A stretch of DNA of 57,552 bases from UBA11475 sp045655805 (GTDB taxonomy: Bacteria > Bacillota > Clostridia > Christensenellales > Borkfalkiaceae), in contig JAZOPZ010000005.1 in NCBI GenBank assembly GCA_045655805.1, positions 1 through 57,552 of the forward strand. Direction: 5' to 3'. Made by a program: the position numbers and the translations under genes. The notes beneath the pieces are model-generated. The model worked only from the letters and a program-made list of their open reading frames with translations. It was not told where the DNA came from and did no database searches. Within the stretch, counting starts at the first letter, position 1. Each line of letters starts with the position of its first letter. Shown here in pieces: positions 8,386 through 18,345 of the stretch.

Positions 8386-9194
8386 AATTCATCCCCCAAA
8401 GATTTTTTATCGAGTATATTTTTTTGCGCTAAAACGCCTTGTTTTTGTAATAAACGACCTATTTTAGCAGACAACGGTATCGCCAAACCTAACCGTTTTA
8501 AGTCGTCTTCACGAGAAAAAACTTCTTCAGGCGTGCCAGAAAAAGCCACTTTACCGCCATCCATAACGAACACTTTATCTGCATGAATAATTTCGTCCAT
8601 ATAGTGAGTTATATTGATAACCGTAACTCCTTGTTCTTTGTTAAGACGTTTTACCACGGATAAAACTTCTTCTCTACCAACGGGATCAAGCATAGCAGTC
8701 GATTCATCCATCACCAAAACTTTTGGCATAATAGCAAGCACCCCTGCTATTGCTATGCGTTGTTTTTGCCCACCCGAAAGTCTAGTCGGCGTTGAGTAAC
8801 GAAATTTTTGCATATTGACGGTATCAAGTGCAAAGTCGATACGCTTACCTATTTCTTCACGACTAAGACCGATATTTTCAGCGCCGAAAGCAACGTCGTC
8901 TTCAACGATTGAAGCAACGAGTTGGTTATCTGGATTTTGAAAAATCACACCTACCGTTTTGCGCACGTCAAAAATACGGGACTCGTCTTTAGTGTTAATC
9001 CCGTTGACGATAACTTCACCTTGCGTTGGCGTCAATAATCCGTTAAAAAGCCTTGCAAGAGTGGACTTGCCCGAGCCGTTATGACCGATAATCGCTATAA
9101 ATTCGCCGTCCGAAATTTCCAAACTAACGTCTTTTACAGCAGTTACGCCCGTGCCGTAACGGTAAGTTAAGTTTTGCGCTTTGATAATAGACAT
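8361..9194 (-). CDS. ecfA1: ECF transporter ATPase EcfA1
   Basis: The first ATPase of the ECF module, 277 aa from the chosen start. Walker A is GHNGSGKST, the Q-loop is FQNPDNQLV, the signature is LSGGQKQR, and Walker B is VLVMDESTAMLD. A longer frame reaches 9227, but the ATG at 9194 has GGAG 8 bases upstream and gives the usual MSIIKAQNLTYRYG beginning. It heads the operon ecfA1-ecfA2-ecfT-truA. Confidence 0.96.
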   Translation of the reverse strand: MSIIKAQNLTYRYGTGVTAVKDVSLEISDGEFIAIIGHNGSGKSTLARLFNGLLTPTQGEVIVNGINTKDESRIFDVRKTVGVIFQNPDNQLVASIVEDDVAFGAENIGLSREEIGKRIDFALDTVNMQKFRYSTPTRLSGGQKQRIAIAGVLAIMPKVLVMDESTAMLDPVGREEVLSVVKRLNKEQGVTVINITHYMDEIIHADKVFVMDGGKVAFSGTPEEVFSREDDLKRLGLAIPLSAKIGRLLQKQGVLAQKNILDKKSLGDELCKLFPKV

Positions 9195-9261
9195 ATCTAC
9201 TCCGTACATTAGCGTTACACTTTGCAAAAAAATGCAATAAACTTGCTAACTCTATTATAAT

Positions 9262-9290
9262 ATAATAGCACACAAAAAGGTTTTCGGCAA
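9262..9290 (-). promoter_or_regulatory. Probable promoter of the ecfA1 operon
   Basis: On the minus strand TTGCCG (9290-9285) and TATTAT (9267-9262) are 17 bp apart, about 70 bases before ecfA1. Confidence 0.5.
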
Positions 9291-9399
9291 ATATTAAACG
9301 GCAGTTTTGCATTTTTAAACTAATTTTAACTATATTTTCGATAAAATTCTCAAAATTTAGCGATAAAAAAAAGTTTCAGCAAAAAATCAAGCACTCTTA

Positions 9400-9453
9400 T
9401 TGACTAATTGTAATTTTGAGTATATAATAAATAAAGTACAAGCAACGCTTGTA
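9400..9453 (+). promoter_or_regulatory. nifJ promoter and start-site palindrome
   Basis: TTGACT (9400-9405) and a perfect TATAAT (9423-9428) are 17 bp apart. TACAAGC AAC GCTTGTA (9437-9453) is a 7 bp inverted repeat at the predicted start. It could be an operator or a 5' stabilising hairpin. Confidence 0.75.
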
Positions 9454-9491
9454 TATTGATTTTGGAGAAATTATTGGAGGACATAGAATCA

Positions 9492-12400
9492 ATGAGTACA
9501 AAATTGACGATTGACGGCAATACAGCCGCCAGCCACGTAGCGTATGCCTTTTCAGAAGTTGCCGCTATTTACCCGATTACCCCTTCTTCACCTATGGCTG
9601 AAGTTGCTGACGAATGGTCTGCACAAGGTAGAGTAAATATGTTTGGTCAAAAATTACGCCTTGCTGAAATGCAATCAGAAGGCGGTGCTGCAGGTGCCGT
9701 ACACGGTTCACTCGTAGCAGGCGCTTTGACCACCACTTATACGGCAAGCCAAGGGCTTTTGCTTATGATACCTAATATGTACAAAATCGCAGGTGAATTA
9801 TTACCTACGGTTATCCACGTTAGTGCGAGAGCGCTCGCTGCGCACGCGCTTAACATTTTCGGCGACCACGCTGACGTTATGGCTTGCCGTCAAACAGGTT
9901 TTGCTATGATTGCAAGTAACTCTGTTCAAGAAGTTATGGACCTTGCACTCGTATCTCACCTTGCAACCTTAAAATCTAAAGTTCCGTTCTTACACTTCTT
10001 CGACGGCTTTAGAACTTCACACGAAGTTTCTAAAATTAACGTTATCGACTACGATGAAATGAAGTCTTTAGTTGATATGAAAGATATCGAAGATTTTAAA
10101 GCGCGCGCTTTAAACCCAGAACACCCAATTCAACGTGGTACTGCACAAAACGCAGACATCTACTTCCAAAATAGAGAAACTGCTAACAAGTACTACAACG
10201 CAACCCCTGCTATCGTTCAAGAAATGATGGACAAGGTTTACGGCTTAACGGGCAGAAGATATAACCTTTTCGACTACGTAGGCTCACCTACTGCTGAAAA
10301 TATTATTATCTTGATGGGTTCAGGTGCTGACGCTGTTGAAGAAACCATCAACAAGATGAACGCCGAAGGTCACAACGTTGGTCTTTTGAAAGTTAGACTT
10401 TATAGACCTTTCGCTATCGACGCTTTCGTTGACGCTCTACCTAAAACTGTTAAAAAGATTGCCGTATTAGATAGAACCAAAGAAGCAGGTTCTTTAGGCG
10501 AACCTTTATATCTTGACGTTTGCTCGGCTCTTTTAGAAAAGGGTATGAGTTATATTAAGGTAGTTGGTGGTAGATACGGTTTAGGTTCTAAAGAATTTAA
10601 TCCATCAATGGTTTATGCAGTTTACAAAAACCTTGAAAAAGACGAACCTAAAAACCACTTCACCGTTGGTATTTACGACGATATTACCAACACTTCACTC
10701 GACTTCTCGGAAAAATATGATGCTGCTCCAAAAGGCACTATTTCTTGTAAATTCTGGGGGCTTGGTTCTGACGGTACCGTTGGCGCTAACAAAAACTCAA
10801 TTAAAATTATCGGTGACCACACCGACAAGTACGTACAAGGTTACTTCTTCTACGACAGTAAAAAATCAGGTGGTATAACAGTATCTCACTTAAGATTTGG
10901 CGATACCCCTATTCAATCAGCATACCTTATCGATAGCGCTGACTTCGTACAATGTTCTAACCCATCGTACATCACTCGTTACAATATGACTGAAGATTTG
11001 AAAGAAAATGGTACTTTCCTTTTAAATACTTCTGCTTTAACGGTTGAAGAACTTGAAACTTTCTTACCTGCAAAAGTTAAACGCGACATGGCTAACAAGA
11101 ACGTAAATCTTTACGTTATCGATGCTATAAAGATTGCAGCAGGTCTTGGCTTAAAAGGCAGAACGAACACTATTTTACAATCAGCGTTCTTCAAAGTTGC
11201 TAACATTATCCCTTACGACCAAGCAGTTGATTATATGAAGAAGATGGCTTACAAGTCTTTTGCTAAAAAAGGCGACGCTATCGTTCAAATGAACTACAAT
11301 GCAATTGATTCAGCATCTGCAAACCTCGTTAAGATTGAAGTTCCTGAAAGTTGGAAAACTACCGAAGACGGCGCCCCTATGGCTAAAGTCAACGGTACTG
11401 AATACTTCAAAAACACCGTTTCAAAGGTTATCGCTCTTGAAGGTGATAAATTACCTGCATCTGCGTTCAACGCTGACGGTTCAGTTCCTACCGGCACTAC
11501 ACAATACGAAAAGCGTGGCGTTGCCGTGCTCGTTCCAAAATGGGATGCTGACAAGTGTATTCAATGTAACCAATGTTCTTTCGTTTGTCCACACGCTTGC
11601 TTAAGACCTGCAGTAGTTGCTGAAGGCGCTGACAAGCCTGCATCGTTCACCACCAAGGCTATGGTTGGTAACAAGGGCTATGAATACAGAATGCAAGTTT
11701 CACCACTTGACTGTATGGGCTGTGGCGTATGTGCTAATGTATGTATCGCTAAAGACAAAGCAATTACTATGGTTCCACTTGCTAGCGTAGTTGAAGAAGA
11801 AACCGTTAACTACGAATACAGCGAACAATTACCTGAAGTTAACGTTTCGGCTTGCCCTGGTTGCAAACCTACTACCGTTAAGGGTTCTCAATTCAACAAA
11901 CCATTGTTTGAATTCTCCGGCGCTTGCGCAGGTTGTGGTGAAACCCCTTACGTTAAAGTTATTACCCAAATGTTCGGTGATAGAATGGTCGTTGCTAACG
12001 CTACGGGTTGTTCGTCAATCTACGGTGGTTCAGCACCTACCTGCCCTTACACCGTTAACAAGGAAGGCAAAGGTCCTGCTTGGGCTAACAGTTTATTTGA
12101 AGACAACGCTGAATTCGGCTATGGTATGAAACTTGCTTACAGCGTAAGAAGAAATAAATTAGAAGCAGACATTAAAGCAGTTATCGACAGCGTTTCTGAA
12201 GAAACTAAAGTAGCGTTCAACGCTTGGCTTGATGCTAAAGAAGACGCTGAAGGTTCTAAATCTGCTGCTGAACTCGTTAAAAAGGCTCTCGAAAAAGAAG
12301 AAGGTCTTGAAGATATTAAGAAGTCTGTTGACTGCCTCGTTAAACCTTCTATTTGGATTTTCGGTGGTGACGGCTGGGCATACGATATCGGCTACGGTGG

Positions 12401-12989
12401 TCTTGACCACGTACTCGCTAGTGGCGAAAACGTTAACGTACTCGTTCTTGATACCGAAGTTTACTCTAACACCGGTGGTCAAGCAAGTAAATCCACCCCT
12501 ACTGGTTCGGTTGCTAAATTTGCTGCCGCAGGTAAACGCGTTAAGAAGAAAGACCTTGGTATGATGGCTATGAGTTACGGTTACGTTTATGTAGCACAAT
12601 GCGCAATGGGTTCAAACAAACAACAATTCTTGAACGCTATCGTTGAAGCAGAAAAATACGACGGTCCTTCGCTCATTATCTGCTACGCTCCATGTATTAA
12701 CCACGGTATCAATATGACCAACTCTCAAGCAGAAGAAAAGAAAGCAGTTGATTGTGGTTACTGGCAACTCTATCGTTACAACCCTACTTTGGCTGACGAA
12801 GGCAAGAATCCGTTCTCGCTCGACAGTAAAGACCCAACCGAAAGTTATCAAGACTTCTTGGCGGGTGAAACGAGATACGCATCACTTAAAAAGGCTCAAC
12901 CTGCTATCGCAGAAGCACTCTTTGCTCAAACCGAAGCCGACTCAAAGGCTAGACTTGAAGGTTACAAAAAACTTGCAGGCAAAGAATAA
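9492..12989 (+). CDS. nifJ: Pyruvate:ferredoxin (flavodoxin) oxidoreductase
   Basis: This single-chain enzyme oxidises pyruvate to acetyl-CoA + CO2 and reduces ferredoxin, the central step of pyruvate fermentation in anaerobes. At 1165 aa it has the full domain order. First is the N-terminal pyrimidine-binding domain (ITPSSPMAEVADEW), then a middle transketolase C-like domain. Next is the gamma domain, then a ferredoxin insert with two 4Fe-4S motifs (CIQCNQCSFVCPHAC and CMGCGVCANVC). Last is the C-terminal TPP domain (CAGCGETPY and GGDGWAYDIGYGG). ATG 9492 with GGAGG 11 bases upstream is preferred over a TTG at 9456. Codon use suggests high expression. Confidence 0.97.
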   Translation: MSTKLTIDGNTAASHVAYAFSEVAAIYPITPSSPMAEVADEWSAQGRVNMFGQKLRLAEMQSEGGAAGAVHGSLVAGALTTTYTASQGLLLMIPNMYKIAGELLPTVIHVSARALAAHALNIFGDHADVMACRQTGFAMIASNSVQEVMDLALVSHLATLKSKVPFLHFFDGFRTSHEVSKINVIDYDEMKSLVDMKDIEDFKARALNPEHPIQRGTAQNADIYFQNRETANKYYNATPAIVQEMMDKVYGLTGRRYNLFDYVGSPTAENIIILMGSGADAVEETINKMNAEGHNVGLLKVRLYRPFAIDAFVDALPKTVKKIAVLDRTKEAGSLGEPLYLDVCSALLEKGMSYIKVVGGRYGLGSKEFNPSMVYAVYKNLEKDEPKNHFTVGIYDDITNTSLDFSEKYDAAPKGTISCKFWGLGSDGTVGANKNSIKIIGDHTDKYVQGYFFYDSKKSGGITVSHLRFGDTPIQSAYLIDSADFVQCSNPSYITRYNMTEDLKENGTFLLNTSALTVEELETFLPAKVKRDMANKNVNLYVIDAIKIAAGLGLKGRTNTILQSAFFKVANIIPYDQAVDYMKKMAYKSFAKKGDAIVQMNYNAIDSASANLVKIEVPESWKTTEDGAPMAKVNGTEYFKNTVSKVIALEGDKLPASAFNADGSVPTGTTQYEKRGVAVLVPKWDADKCIQCNQCSFVCPHACLRPAVVAEGADKPASFTTKAMVGNKGYEYRMQVSPLDCMGCGVCANVCIAKDKAITMVPLASVVEEETVNYEYSEQLPEVNVSACPGCKPTTVKGSQFNKPLFEFSGACAGCGETPYVKVITQMFGDRMVVANATGCSSIYGGSAPTCPYTVNKEGKGPAWANSLFEDNAEFGYGMKLAYSVRRNKLEADIKAVIDSVSEETKVAFNAWLDAKEDAEGSKSAAELVKKALEKEEGLEDIKKSVDCLVKPSIWIFGGDGWAYDIGYGGLDHVLASGENVNVLVLDTEVYSNTGGQASKSTPTGSVAKFAAAGKRVKKKDLGMMAMSYGYVYVAQCAMGSNKQQFLNAIVEAEKYDGPSLIICYAPCINHGINMTNSQAEEKKAVDCGYWQLYRYNPTLADEGKNPFSLDSKDPTESYQDFLAGETRYASLKKAQPAIAEALFAQTEADSKARLEGYKKLAGKE

Positions 12990-13000
12990 TCCTAAAACAA

Positions 13001-13027
13001 AAAGGCACTCACAAGAGTGCCTTTTTT
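13001..13027 (+). terminator. Terminator of nifJ
   Basis: AAAGGCACTC (13001-13010) pairs with GAGTGCCTTT (13015-13024) around ACAA, then T-rich. Confidence 0.92.
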
Positions 13028-13095
13028 ATTGCTAAAAGTTAAATTTTACAACAAACGGTTGTGTGAAAGTTGACCATCTAAAAATTATTTAACAA

Positions 13096-13121
13096 CAAAA
13101 AAGGGCTTGTCGTAAGCCCTT
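13096..13121 (-). terminator. Terminator of the MATE gene
   Basis: AAGGGCTT (13101-13108) pairs with AAGCCCTT (13114-13121). On the minus strand it is followed by TTTTTTG and lies just past the MATE stop. Confidence 0.85.
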
Positions 13122-13125
13122 TAAT

Positions 13126-14502
13126 TTATATTTCGTTAAAAGTTGCCGGTTTTTTACAAACCTTGTTAAAGCATATTATAAACGCTATCAATAGGTATAC
13201 TGCGCCGGCTATCCACGCAAGTGGATTTGAAAGACAAGCACCGGTAAAGCCCCACCATTTTGCAAAAGTTGATGCAATAAATGCCCTTGCAACAAATTCT
13301 ACGACGCCACCAAACATTGCAGTAACACTCCTTCCTATGCCTTGAACACATTGACGAAGTTGGAAAATAAGGAATAAGAAGTAATAAAAAGTCGATTGAT
13401 ATACTGCATACTTAAAAGCGTAATCGTATACAGTTTGAGCATCACCTGGAATAGAGTTCGCAGGTAATAAAAGTTTCATCATAGGAACGCAGAGTGTAAG
13501 CATAAGCGTCATTGAAAAGAGGGTAAATACTACACCAACCAAAAGCGACGAAAAGAAGCCTTTTTTAATTCTTTCATAATCGCCTGCGCCATAGTTTTGC
13601 CCAACGTAAGTAGCCATTGCTACGCCTGCGCCGTTTAAAAACGACCCAAAAATATTATCAATTTTGCTAGCCGTACCTTGAGCCATAGCACAAAGTTTAT
13701 CAGGTAACACGTTGAAAGCGCGTTGTTGTATCATACAGCCTGACGCCGTTATAATAAATTGTAACGACATCGGTAACCCCATACCAAGATGGTGCAACAC
13801 AAAGCGTGCATCTTGCTTAAAATCTTGCTTTTTAAGTCTAACTTCTGGAAACCTTTTGAATATTATAATAAATTCAAGTATAGCCGAGATGGCTTGACTA
13901 ATAATCGTAGCGTAGCCTGCCCAAGCAACTGACCAGTCTTTAAACAAGAATAACAAACTGTTAAGTGCAAGATTTAGAACTGCACATAATATTAAAATAA
14001 ATAACGGCGTTTTACTATCGCCTAGCGCCCTTAACACTTGGTCACCATAATTATACAGCGTAGTAAATACTAATCCAGAAAAAGTTGCTTGCACGTAACT
14101 TACGGCATACTCTAAAAAACTTTCATCCGTACGCATAAGCACGAGTATAGGTCTTGCAAAAGCCACCGACAATACCGACGCTATACCTGCAATAATTACA
14201 CACCAAACGAGAGAAGTACCGATACTCCTACGCATATTTTGGAGGTTTTTCGCACCTACGTACTGGCTCAAAACTATACCAAAGCCTGCAGCCATACCTT
14301 GCGCAAACCCCAAAACTAAAAAGTTTAAAGAACCCGTTAGGTTAAGCCCTGTAACGGCCTCGCTACCCCTTGAAAGCGACACGATAAGACCGTCGCCCAA
14401 AGTATAAAGATGTTGTAACGCAAAACCTAATCCGATAGGAATAGCAAACTTGAATATGTTTTTAAATGGCGAACCAATCGTCATATCAATTGCTTTTGCC
14501 AT
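13126..14502 (-). CDS. MATE family multidrug/Na+ antiporter
   Basis: A 458 aa inner-membrane exporter with about 12 predicted helices in two MatE halves. The first half starts with GSPFKNIFKFAIPIGLG. The segment GDGLIVSLSRGSEAVTGLNLTGSL is the usual helix 1-2 pattern, and YVGQNYGAGDYERIKKG marks the second half. These exporters pump cationic compounds in exchange for Na+ or H+; the substrate cannot be deduced. It begins 3 bases after the DEAD-box helicase stop, so the two are probably co-transcribed. Confidence 0.93.
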   Translation of the reverse strand: MAKAIDMTIGSPFKNIFKFAIPIGLGFALQHLYTLGDGLIVSLSRGSEAVTGLNLTGSLNFLVLGFAQGMAAGFGIVLSQYVGAKNLQNMRRSIGTSLVWCVIIAGIASVLSVAFARPILVLMRTDESFLEYAVSYVQATFSGLVFTTLYNYGDQVLRALGDSKTPLFILILCAVLNLALNSLLFLFKDWSVAWAGYATIISQAISAILEFIIIFKRFPEVRLKKQDFKQDARFVLHHLGMGLPMSLQFIITASGCMIQQRAFNVLPDKLCAMAQGTASKIDNIFGSFLNGAGVAMATYVGQNYGAGDYERIKKGFFSSLLVGVVFTLFSMTLMLTLCVPMMKLLLPANSIPGDAQTVYDYAFKYAVYQSTFYYFLFLIFQLRQCVQGIGRSVTAMFGGVVEFVARAFIASTFAKWWGFTGACLSNPLAWIAGAVYLLIAFIICFNKVCKKPATFNEI

Positions 14503-14505
14503 TTA

Positions 14506-15843
14506 TTAACCCCTCTTGTATGTGCGCTTTTTTGCCGAACTTTTTATAGCCGAATAATTCTTTTTAGTAGGTTTTTTGAATTCTCTCTTTTTGCCTTTTT
14601 GTGCAGGCTTGCCTTTGGTTTTAGCAAAATCGGGTTTGCCACCGTGTTTTGCAGGGCGTTCACGCTTGGTCTTTAATTTTTTATCAGCCGATTTTTTAGT
14701 AGACTTTATCGTTTTATCTGCGTGCGCTTTTGAGAAAGTTGCGTAATATTCCCTAATAACGTTGCCCGTTTGTTTTTCAATTTCTTTAAGTTGATTATAT
14801 TGATAAACGGTGTTAACCAACGAGTAAGCAGAACCATTTTTACCCGCTCTGCCAGTTCTGCCGATACGGTGAACGTACCACTCGTATTCCTTTGGAATAT
14901 CGTAGTTAAACACCGCTTCGACGTTTTCAATGTCGATACCACGAGCGGCTACGTCGGTAGCAACAAGTAAGTTTGCAGACTTTGCCTTAACTGCCTCCAT
15001 AATGCTTTTACGCTCTACTTGAGGCATATCACCGTGCAATTTTACAGCGCTAATACCCTCGCTTTCGAGTTTTTTGCATAAATTTTCAACCATACGCTTG
15101 GTGTTACAGAAAATTATAGCAGGCACAGGTTTTAACTTGCGGTAAAGTTCGATAATCGTCCTATCTTTATCCTTAAGCCCCACCGAAACGTAATATTGCG
15201 AAACGCCGTGGTTTGCATCACCCTTGTCAACTTCAAGATAAGTCGGGGTGCGCATATAATTTTTTGCAATATCTCTAACTGCAGGTGGCATAGTTGCCGA
15301 AAACATTATCGTTTGACGATACGGATTTGCCTTTGACAAAATTGTTTCAATTTCCGTCTTAAATCCCATATCCATCATTTCGTCGGCTTCATCCAAAACT
15401 ACCTTTTTAACGTTTTGAAGTTTAAGCGTTCGCCTTCTAATATGGTCGTTAAGCCTACCAGGAGTACCCACTACAATTTTAGCGCCACTTTTAAGCGCTG
15501 TAATTTGGCGCTCCATTGCTTGCCCACCGACGATTGAAACAACTTTTAACCCCTCTTTAAATTCGGTGAGTTTTCGAAGTTCGCCGGTAACTTGAACGGC
15601 AAGTTCACGCGTAGGACAAATAACTAAAATTTGAGTGAACTTTTCGTCGGTATCGACTGCCGTTATTGACGGAATACCAAACGCAAAAGTTTTACCACTA
15701 CCCGTTCTAGATTTACCGATAATATCTACACCGCTTTGAATTAAAGGTATCGCCTTTTGTTGAACTGCGGTAGGTTCAGTAATCATATTCTTTTCAAGCG
15801 CCCTAACTATAAATTCGGGCAAATTCATATCAGAAAAGTACAT
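14506..15843 (-). CDS. DEAD-box ATP-dependent RNA helicase (CshA/DeaD-like)
   Basis: A 445 aa helicase that unwinds RNA during cold adaptation, ribosome assembly or mRNA decay. The Q motif is around PTAVQQKAIP, motif I is SRTGSGKT, Ib is TPGRLNDHI, II is DEADEMMDMGF, III is SAT, and VI is HRIGRTGRAG. The last 75 residues are Lys/Arg-rich, a typical RNA-binding tail. The ribosome binding site AAGGAG sits directly against the T-run of an upstream hairpin, which may make its expression depend on anti-termination or read-through. Confidence 0.95.
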   Translation of the reverse strand: MYFSDMNLPEFIVRALEKNMITEPTAVQQKAIPLIQSGVDIIGKSRTGSGKTFAFGIPSITAVDTDEKFTQILVICPTRELAVQVTGELRKLTEFKEGLKVVSIVGGQAMERQITALKSGAKIVVGTPGRLNDHIRRRTLKLQNVKKVVLDEADEMMDMGFKTEIETILSKANPYRQTIMFSATMPPAVRDIAKNYMRTPTYLEVDKGDANHGVSQYYVSVGLKDKDRTIIELYRKLKPVPAIIFCNTKRMVENLCKKLESEGISAVKLHGDMPQVERKSIMEAVKAKSANLLVATDVAARGIDIENVEAVFNYDIPKEYEWYVHRIGRTGRAGKNGSAYSLVNTVYQYNQLKEIEKQTGNVIREYYATFSKAHADKTIKSTKKSADKKLKTKRERPAKHGGKPDFAKTKGKPAQKGKKREFKKPTKKNYSAIKSSAKKRTYKRG

Positions 15844-15855
15844 ATCTACTCCTTA

Positions 15856-15883
15856 AAAAAAAGGCAAAATTTATTGCCTTTTT
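15856..15883 (-). terminator. Terminator or attenuator between serS and the helicase
   Basis: AAGGCAA (15861-15867) pairs with TTGCCTT (15874-15880). On the minus strand it is followed by eight T and then at once by the AAGGAG of the helicase gene. It ends serS transcription and may attenuate the helicase. Confidence 0.8.
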
Positions 15884-15951
15884 CTTTGTTTTTGTTAGTT
15901 TTCATAATAAACGGTATCGTGAAAGTCAACCAAATGTTAATTTGTCGCAAG

Positions 15952-17232
15952 TTATTTAATAACTTCTAAACCACCCATAAACGGTCTTAAAACTTCAGGC
16001 ACGGTAATTGAACCGTCTGCGTTTTGATATTGTTCAACAAGTGCAGGGAAAACACGGCTGGTTGCAAGTCCTGAACCGTTCAATGTATGAACGAATGCAG
16101 GTTTTCCAGTCTTTTCATCACGATACTTGGTATTGTTTCTTCTTGCTTGATAATCACGAGCGTTTGATACGGAAGATACTTCTTTATAAATACCCATAGA
16201 TGGTATCCAAACTTCAATGTCGTAAGTTCTTGCCATTGACGCCGAACAATCGCCTGCTGCAAGTTTGCTCAAACGGAAATGAAGTCCAAGTTTTTCCATA
16301 AGCGAACAAGCCTTGTTAACGAGTTCTTCAAACGCTTTAGGGCTATCTTCAGGTTTGGTGTATTGAACCATTTCTACCTTGTTAAATTGATGTCCTCTAA
16401 TCATACCGCGTTCTTCAGCACGATAAGAACCTGCTTCTTTACGATAGCAAGGAGTGTAAGCGAAATACTTCATAGGAAGTTTTGAAGAATCGATAATTTC
16501 GTTAGCGTATAAGTTAACGAGAGCGGTTTCCGCAGTAGGTAACATAAATCTATTTTTCTTTCTATCTTCGTCAACGTCAAGCCAATAAACTTCGTCGGCG
16601 AATTTTGGGAATTGACCTGCACCAAAACCAGCCATATAACCGAGTTGGTGTGGTGGAAGAATAAATTCATAACCGTCTTTTAAATGTTCTTGAATAAAGA
16701 AGTTTAAAAGTGCCCATTCAAGTTGAGCGCCCAAGCCCCTATAAAGCCAAAAACCACCACCTGCGATTTTTACGCCACGGGTGTAGTCAATTAAATTTAA
16801 ATCTGTGCAAAGGTCAACGTGATTTTTAATTTCAAAATCAAACGCAGGCTTTGAGCCGTATTCTTTAACGACTGCGTTGTTTTCCTTTTCGCCTGGAAGA
16901 AGGTCTTCGTCAGGAAGGTTTGGAAGACAAGCAACAAAATTGAAAATCTTATCTTGAAGTTCGGCAACGGTTTTGTCGCCTTCAGCAATTTTCTCACCGA
17001 GTTTTTTCATTTCAGCAAAAATAGCATCAACAGGTTGACCTGCTTTTTTGAGTTTAGGGATTTCCGCTGAAACTTTATTTTTTTCCGCCTTATATTTTTC
17101 TACGGCAGAAATTGCATTACGACGGGCTTCGTCCCAAGATAAAAGTTCAGTAAAATCTACCGTGTAGCCCTTTCTTTGCAAAAGTTCCGAAACTTTTTGC
17201 GGATTTTCTTGTATCATTTTGATATCTAACAT
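15952..17232 (-). CDS. serS: Seryl-tRNA synthetase
   Basis: Charges tRNA-Ser with serine. The 426 aa length is normal. The N-terminal antiparallel coiled coil that reaches the long variable arm of tRNA-Ser is at about 30-105. Class II motif 2 is FRKEAGS-like (YRKEAGSYRAEERGMIRGHQF), and motif 3 includes NGSGLATSRVFPALVEQYQ. A promoter (TTGATT at 17302-17297, TATAAT at 17279-17274, spacing 17) lies close upstream. No T-box is seen in its short leader. Confidence 0.97.
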   Translation of the reverse strand: MLDIKMIQENPQKVSELLQRKGYTVDFTELLSWDEARRNAISAVEKYKAEKNKVSAEIPKLKKAGQPVDAIFAEMKKLGEKIAEGDKTVAELQDKIFNFVACLPNLPDEDLLPGEKENNAVVKEYGSKPAFDFEIKNHVDLCTDLNLIDYTRGVKIAGGGFWLYRGLGAQLEWALLNFFIQEHLKDGYEFILPPHQLGYMAGFGAGQFPKFADEVYWLDVDEDRKKNRFMLPTAETALVNLYANEIIDSSKLPMKYFAYTPCYRKEAGSYRAEERGMIRGHQFNKVEMVQYTKPEDSPKAFEELVNKACSLMEKLGLHFRLSKLAAGDCSASMARTYDIEVWIPSMGIYKEVSSVSNARDYQARRNNTKYRDEKTGKPAFVHTLNGSGLATSRVFPALVEQYQNADGSITVPEVLRPFMGGLEVIK

Positions 17233-17429
17233 AAGTAACTCCTTAAATGTGGCTATTTGCCGTTTGCTTTGTTATTATATAACTAATTAACCTAAAAATC
17301 AATAGATTTTGCCCCTGTTTTGACTTACGGCAACCATTTTTTGATATTTTTTTGTGAACTTTGAAAAACAAATGTTAATTTGAGTGAAAAGAAATTTCAA
17401 ATTTAACAAAGAAGAGTTGATAATTTTAC

Positions 17430-17520
17430 TTGCGTTAAAGAGAATATTTTGGTAATATGATATTAATAATTTTAGTACGCAAAATTTTTTACTGCCTTTA
17501 GGCAGAAATTTTTTGGGGAG
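17430..17520 (+). promoter_or_regulatory. Promoter and leader hairpin of the DeoR-type gene
   Basis: TTGCGT (17430-17435) and TAATAT (17453-17458) are 17 bp apart. In the leader CTGCC (17492-17496) pairs with GGCAG (17501-17505), followed by a run containing six T, then the GGGGAG ribosome binding site. The hairpin resembles a weak intrinsic terminator placed right before the gene. Confidence 0.5.
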
Positions 17521-17528
17521 AATTTTAA

Positions 17529-18290
17529 ATGAAAAAAAATCGTTTGGAACAAATTAAGGATTTAATTGAAAAGTACGGAAAAGTTTCCTACGAAAAACTC
17601 GGCTCTTTATTGCCGGGCGTATCTAGCATGACCTTAAGGCGTGATATAATTGAACTTGAAGAACAAGGCTATATTTTAAGAGTAAGAGGTGGCGCAATTT
17701 CTCTTGACGAAATTACTAAAAAATCAGAACAAGAATTCGTTAAGCGTTTTTCCGACAACGTTCAAGAAAAAAAGGAAATTGCTGAAAAAACCATCCGTCT
17801 TATTACACCGAAAAGTTGCATATTTATAGATAGTGGATCAACGACTTTGCACTTTGCAAAAGAGTTGCCTAATAACAATTACTACGTCGTTACTAACGCT
17901 CTTAACGTGGCGACTGAAGTGTTAAGAAAAAGTCTTCCTACCGTTGCCCTTTTAGGCGGGGACGTAAATAGAAATAATCTCGTTACGATAGGTAGATCGA
18001 GTTTGAACTTTTTAAAGACCATTAACATTGAGGTTGCTATTATGACGGCAACGGGCTTTACGCCTGAAAAAGGTTGCTTTACTTGTGGCTCTCAAGATGA
18101 AATGGAAATTAAAAACGCCGTTATTGAAAGCGCAAGCAAAGTAATTATGCTTTTGGACAGTTCAAAGGTAGACAAAAACACCCCGTACACCTTTTGTAGG
18201 ACAAGTGACGTCGATTATTTAGTAGTTGACAAAAACTTCCCTAACGGATTAAAACAATCGCTTGAAAAATCAGGCGTTACGGTAGTATAA
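17529..18290 (+). CDS. DeoR family transcriptional regulator
   Basis: A 253 aa regulator. The N-terminal winged helix (residues 1-57) carries the family pattern SSMTLRRDIIELEEQGYILRVRGGA. The C-terminal DeoRC sugar-phosphate sensor contains FIDSGSTTLHFAKEL and the later DSSKVDKNTPYTF. DeoR members usually repress sugar or nucleoside catabolic genes next to them. Here the neighbour downstream is cysE, so the target cannot be deduced from context. It may regulate elsewhere or itself. Confidence 0.9.
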   Translation: MKKNRLEQIKDLIEKYGKVSYEKLGSLLPGVSSMTLRRDIIELEEQGYILRVRGGAISLDEITKKSEQEFVKRFSDNVQEKKEIAEKTIRLITPKSCIFIDSGSTTLHFAKELPNNNYYVVTNALNVATEVLRKSLPTVALLGGDVNRNNLVTIGRSSLNFLKTINIEVAIMTATGFTPEKGCFTCGSQDEMEIKNAVIESASKVIMLLDSSKVDKNTPYTFCRTSDVDYLVVDKNFPNGLKQSLEKSGVTVV

Positions 18291-18345
18291 CGGCACATTT
18301 TAACGATACCGTTCATACTAAAAACACTTCCACCCATAGGTTTTT

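Noticed and set aside
12159..12599. Minus-strand gene inside nifJ
   Set aside because: It is antisense to the conserved TPP domain of nifJ, a shadow frame caused by codon bias.
17233..17330. T-box before serS
   Set aside because: Only a short leader follows a good promoter; no GGTGGTACC-type element or antiterminator is present.
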